From: Bacteroidales bacterium
Lineage (GTDB): Bacteria; Bacteroidota; Bacteroidia; Bacteroidales; UBA932
Length of the DNA: 45,268 nt
Assembly: GCA_017561265.1 (NCBI GenBank)
Contig: JAFZDJ010000012.1
Location: 1 to 45,268, forward strand
Direction: 5' to 3'
Part shown: in pieces, positions 43,411 through 45,268 of the stretch
Layout of the letters: each line of letters begins with the position of its first letter
Numbering within the stretch: position 1 is the stretch's first letter
Notes under the pieces: model-generated
The model's database searches: none
What the model was told of the DNA's origin: nothing
Seen by the model: the letters and a program-made list of their open reading frames with translations, nothing else
Position numbers and translations under genes: made by a program

Positions 43411-43731
43411 ATGGGAACAACAAATCAAGCTCTGACAGAAGCAGTATATTACATTCTGATGGCCCTGCAGAAACCTCTCCACGGATATGGAATAATGCAG
43501 GTAACATCCGAAATCAGCAATAAAAGGCTTGTCCTTTCTGCAGGCACCTTATATGGTGCAATTTCCAATCTGATTGACAAAGGATGGATACAGCCTTTCG
43601 ATCAGGCAGATGCTTCAGACAGCCGCCGCAAGGAGTATCTGATCACTGATGAGGGAAAAAGAGTTCTTGAAGCTGAACTCGAAAGACTTCAGGAACTGGT
43701 CAGCAATGGTAACAAACATATAATCAGATAG
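43411..43731 (+). CDS. PadR-family transcriptional regulator
   Basis: A 106-residue winged-helix repressor. The PadR domain covers nearly the whole protein: YYILMALQKPLHGYGIMQ, LVLSAGTLYGAISNLIDKGWIQPF, RRKEYLITDEGKRVLEAE. It has only a short C-terminal helix, so it belongs to the small PadR subfamily. It ends 4 bases before a DUF2812 gene, a common pairing in which the PadR controls itself and its partner. A dyad lies at its own promoter. Confidence 0.92.
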   Translation: MGTTNQALTEAVYYILMALQKPLHGYGIMQVTSEISNKRLVLSAGTLYGAISNLIDKGWIQPFDQADASDSRRKEYLITDEGKRVLEAELERLQELVSNGNKHIIR

Positions 43732-43735
43732 ATAT

Positions 43736-44302
43736 ATGAAAAGCAAGATAAAGGTAAATTGGTTCGTAGATTTCGACAAGGAAGAAGAATGGCTGAACAA
43801 TATGTCGGCAGATGGCTGGTGCCTGTGGCATACCAACGGGGTAATATATAGATTCAAGGAGGCCATGCCTGGTGAATTCATATTCCAGATCGACTTTGAT
43901 GAAAAGACATCATCAACTGATGAAGACTACGTTGCATTCCGTGCAAGTTGCGGAGATAAGTTTGTGCATCAATGGAAAAACAAGATATACTGGAAGCGCT
44001 TAGCTTCAGAAGGTCCGTTTGAAAGTGAAGATAATGTTCAGGCCAAGCTTAGAATGACCAACAAAGCGTACAATCACCATATCCAAAGCCTCATAGGATT
44101 GACGTTGATCATGGCTTTCGGATGCTTCTTCTGCGCCCCGTTAGGACAATATCTGCTGCCTGAATCAATCTGGGCAGACCAGATCAGCGTATTCGGTCTG
44201 GGCCTTGCCTCCGGTATTCTTTTCGCAGAATGCGTCATTCTGATTCCGGCGATCAACAAATTGAGGAAGAAGATGAATGACCTGATCAAAAAGGCAATAT
44301 AA
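43736..44302 (+). CDS. DUF2812 membrane protein
   Basis: A 188-residue protein with an N-terminal soluble DUF2812 domain (VNWFVDFDKEEEWLNNMSADGWCLWH) and two membrane segments (about 122-142 and 149-172) before a short basic tail. DUF2812 proteins typically follow small PadR regulators; the function is unknown and may be a membrane stress or sensing partner. It starts 4 bases after padR and ends before a long branched hairpin. Confidence 0.82.
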   Translation: MKSKIKVNWFVDFDKEEEWLNNMSADGWCLWHTNGVIYRFKEAMPGEFIFQIDFDEKTSSTDEDYVAFRASCGDKFVHQWKNKIYWKRLASEGPFESEDNVQAKLRMTNKAYNHHIQSLIGLTLIMAFGCFFCAPLGQYLLPESIWADQISVFGLGLASGILFAECVILIPAINKLRKKMNDLIKKAI

Positions 44303-44325
44303 GCCCAAGAGCTGTCGTCATAAAA

Positions 44326-44420
44326 AAGCAGAAGCCCTGCACTTCTTTTCGATCCTCCCCGCAAGCGGGTCCCCTCCCTTTTCGGGAGCCAATGTCGAAA
44401 GAAGTGCAGGGCTTCTGCTT
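44326..44420. repeat. Second branched palindromic element, also the likely glnS terminator
   Basis: The left arm (44326-44352) and right arm (44395-44420) are complementary over 26 pairs with a single bulged T. The 42-base core (44353-44394) forms two tandem GC hairpins, CCCG CAAG CGGG and CTCCC TTTTC GGGAG. On the minus strand the stem is followed by TTTTTT, so it can terminate glnS transcription. The core layout (CCTCCC, hairpin, GGGTCCC, CTCCC, hairpin) parallels that of the lpxB insertion at 1198-1312, but the arms are unrelated. Confidence 0.75.
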
Positions 44421-44428
44421 ATGTAATA

Positions 44429-45268
44429 CTAGAACTTGAAGCTGTCCTTCAGTGCTGTAGTCTTGTTGAACACGAAGTGGTCAGGAGTTGTGTCAGGATC
44501 CTTGAAGAAGTAACCTACTCGCTCGAACTGAACCGCGATGCCTGAGTTGTCCTCGAGAAGGGCTGGCTCAGCATATCCCTTTCCGATCACGAGTGACTCT
44601 GGGTTGAGATAGTTCTTGTAGTCCTCACCTTCTGGAATCTGTCCCATCTGTGCCTCTGTGAAGAGCTTGTCGTAAAGACGGAGTTCGATCTCCTTGGCGT
44701 GCTCTGTAGATACCCAGTGGATTGTACCCTTTACTGAACGCCACTCGCCTGCTCCCGGCTTAGATGTAGGATCGTATGTACACTTGATCTCAATGATGTT
44801 GCCCTCAGCGTCCTTGACAACCTCCTGGCACTTGATGATGTATGTGTACTTGAGACGAACCTCTCCGTCCGGCTTGAGACGGAAGTACTTCTTAGGCGGC
44901 TCCTCCATGAAATCGTTTCTCTCGATGTATACCTCGCCGGTGAAAGGAACCTTGCGTGACGGTCCTTCAGGATCTGCCGGGTTCAGAGGCGCGTCGAACC
45001 ACTCTACCTTGCCTGGCTCCCAGTTAGTGATTGTGAGCTTCACAGGGTCCTGAACCACCATGTAGCGGTTTGAACGCTCATTGAGGTCCTGACGTACGCA
45101 CCACTCCATGAGCTGGAGGTCGATGAGCTGTTCGCGCTTTGCAACTCCAACCTTCTCGGCGAACATACGCATTGACTCCGGAGTATAACCGCGACGGCGG
45201 ATACCGCAGATAGTCGGCATACGTGGGTCATCCCAACCGCTCACGAAGTTGTTCTTCACGAGCTCGAG
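44429..45268 (-). CDS. glnS: Glutaminyl-tRNA synthetase, C-terminal part (partial, runs off the window)
   Basis: Class I aminoacyl-tRNA synthetase charging tRNA-Gln. The fragment of about 279 residues starts upstream of the window edge (frame continues LELVKNNFVSGWDDPRMPT). It includes GWDDPRMPTICGIRRRGYTPES and the two C-terminal anticodon-binding beta-barrels, from MVVQDPVKLTITN to NKTTALKDSFKF. A GTG at 45259 is an internal Val, not the start. HIGH and KMSKS-type motifs lie outside the window. Bacteroidetes commonly have GlnRS, so an indirect amidation route is not implied. Confidence 0.95.
   Translation of the reverse strand, partial: LELVKNNFVSGWDDPRMPTICGIRRRGYTPESMRMFAEKVGVAKREQLIDLQLMEWCVRQDLNERSNRYMVVQDPVKLTITNWEPGKVEWFDAPLNPADPEGPSRKVPFTGEVYIERNDFMEEPPKKYFRLKPDGEVRLKYTYIIKCQEVVKDAEGNIIEIKCTYDPTSKPGAGEWRSVKGTIHWVSTEHAKEIELRLYDKLFTEAQMGQIPEGEDYKNYLNPESLVIGKGYAEPALLEDNSGIAVQFERVGYFFKDPDTTPDHFVFNKTTALKDSFKF

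Noticed and set aside
43314..43523. Small frame at the dsbD terminator
   Set aside because: Its start is in the terminator hairpin and it runs through the padR promoter and operator.

Overview
This window comes from a member of the order Bacteroidales (phylum Bacteroidota), probably a gut or gut-like anaerobe. Support comes from promoters of the Bacteroidetes type (TTTG, about 19-21 bases, TAnnTTTG) in front of many genes and from few Shine-Dalgarno sequences. Bacteroidetes-typical families also appear: DUF5606, PUR/DUF3276, DUF349 repeats, long NusB, glycine-lipid acyltransferases and a TonB-dependent receptor under a TPP riboswitch. Genus cannot be fixed from the sequence alone. Nearly all of it is ordinary chromosomal housekeeping. 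No integrase, transposase, phage gene, CRISPR array or tRNA was found.

Layout. 1-103: start of gap (minus). 240-3298: surE, lpxB (with an in-frame palindromic insertion) and a metallo-beta-lactamase-fold lipoprotein. 3319-7722 (minus): yggS, yidC and a DUF349 protein. 7831-9283: trmD, a leader or small-RNA-like unit with its own promoter and terminator, and an unknown protein. 9388-12598 (minus): TPP riboswitch plus TonB receptor, and a glutamine cyclotransferase lipoprotein. 12684-14719: a steroid 5-alpha-reductase-family protein translationally coupled to an Old Yellow Enzyme-family protein. 14731-15057: RNase P RNA. 15141-22716: a six-gene run with tiny gaps (DUF1846, the glycine-lipid acyltransferases glsA and glsB, glpA, glpB, glpC). 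22766-28402 (minus): nusB, yajC, ybbR-like, coaE, DUF5606, rimO and a lipoprotein. 28488-33883: PUR protein, nadE, a secreted metallo-beta-lactamase/flavin-reductase fusion and an M28 peptidase. 33889-36007 (minus): an MTA/SAH deaminase followed by purine nucleoside phosphorylase. 36178-38815: a four-subunit 2-oxoacid:ferredoxin oxidoreductase. 38898-43277: zapB-like, zapA, a 6S-like RNA locus, rny and dsbD. 43411-44302: a PadR regulator and a DUF2812 membrane protein. 44429-45268: the 3' part of glnS (minus).

Themes. Envelope and lipid work dominates: lipid A (lpxB), membrane insertion (yidC, yajC), glycine lipids (glsAB), glycerol-3-phosphate oxidation (glpABC) and redox of exported proteins (dsbD). 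Anaerobic redox is represented by the oxoacid:ferredoxin oxidoreductase and the steroid/OYE pair. RNA processing and modification are represented by RNase P RNA, RNase Y, TrmD and RimO.

Most notable points: (1) a 115-bp perfect-armed palindromic element inside lpxB, read through in frame, and a second element of the same branched design next to glnS; (2) a glutamine-dependent NAD synthetase whose amidase nucleophile Cys is replaced by Gly; (3) the 5-alpha-reductase/OYE gene pair, resembling bile-acid or steroid reduction cassettes of gut Bacteroidales; (4) a TPP riboswitch with a readable start-codon-masking switch; (5) unassigned RNA-like transcription units at 8521-8673 and 39489-39710.
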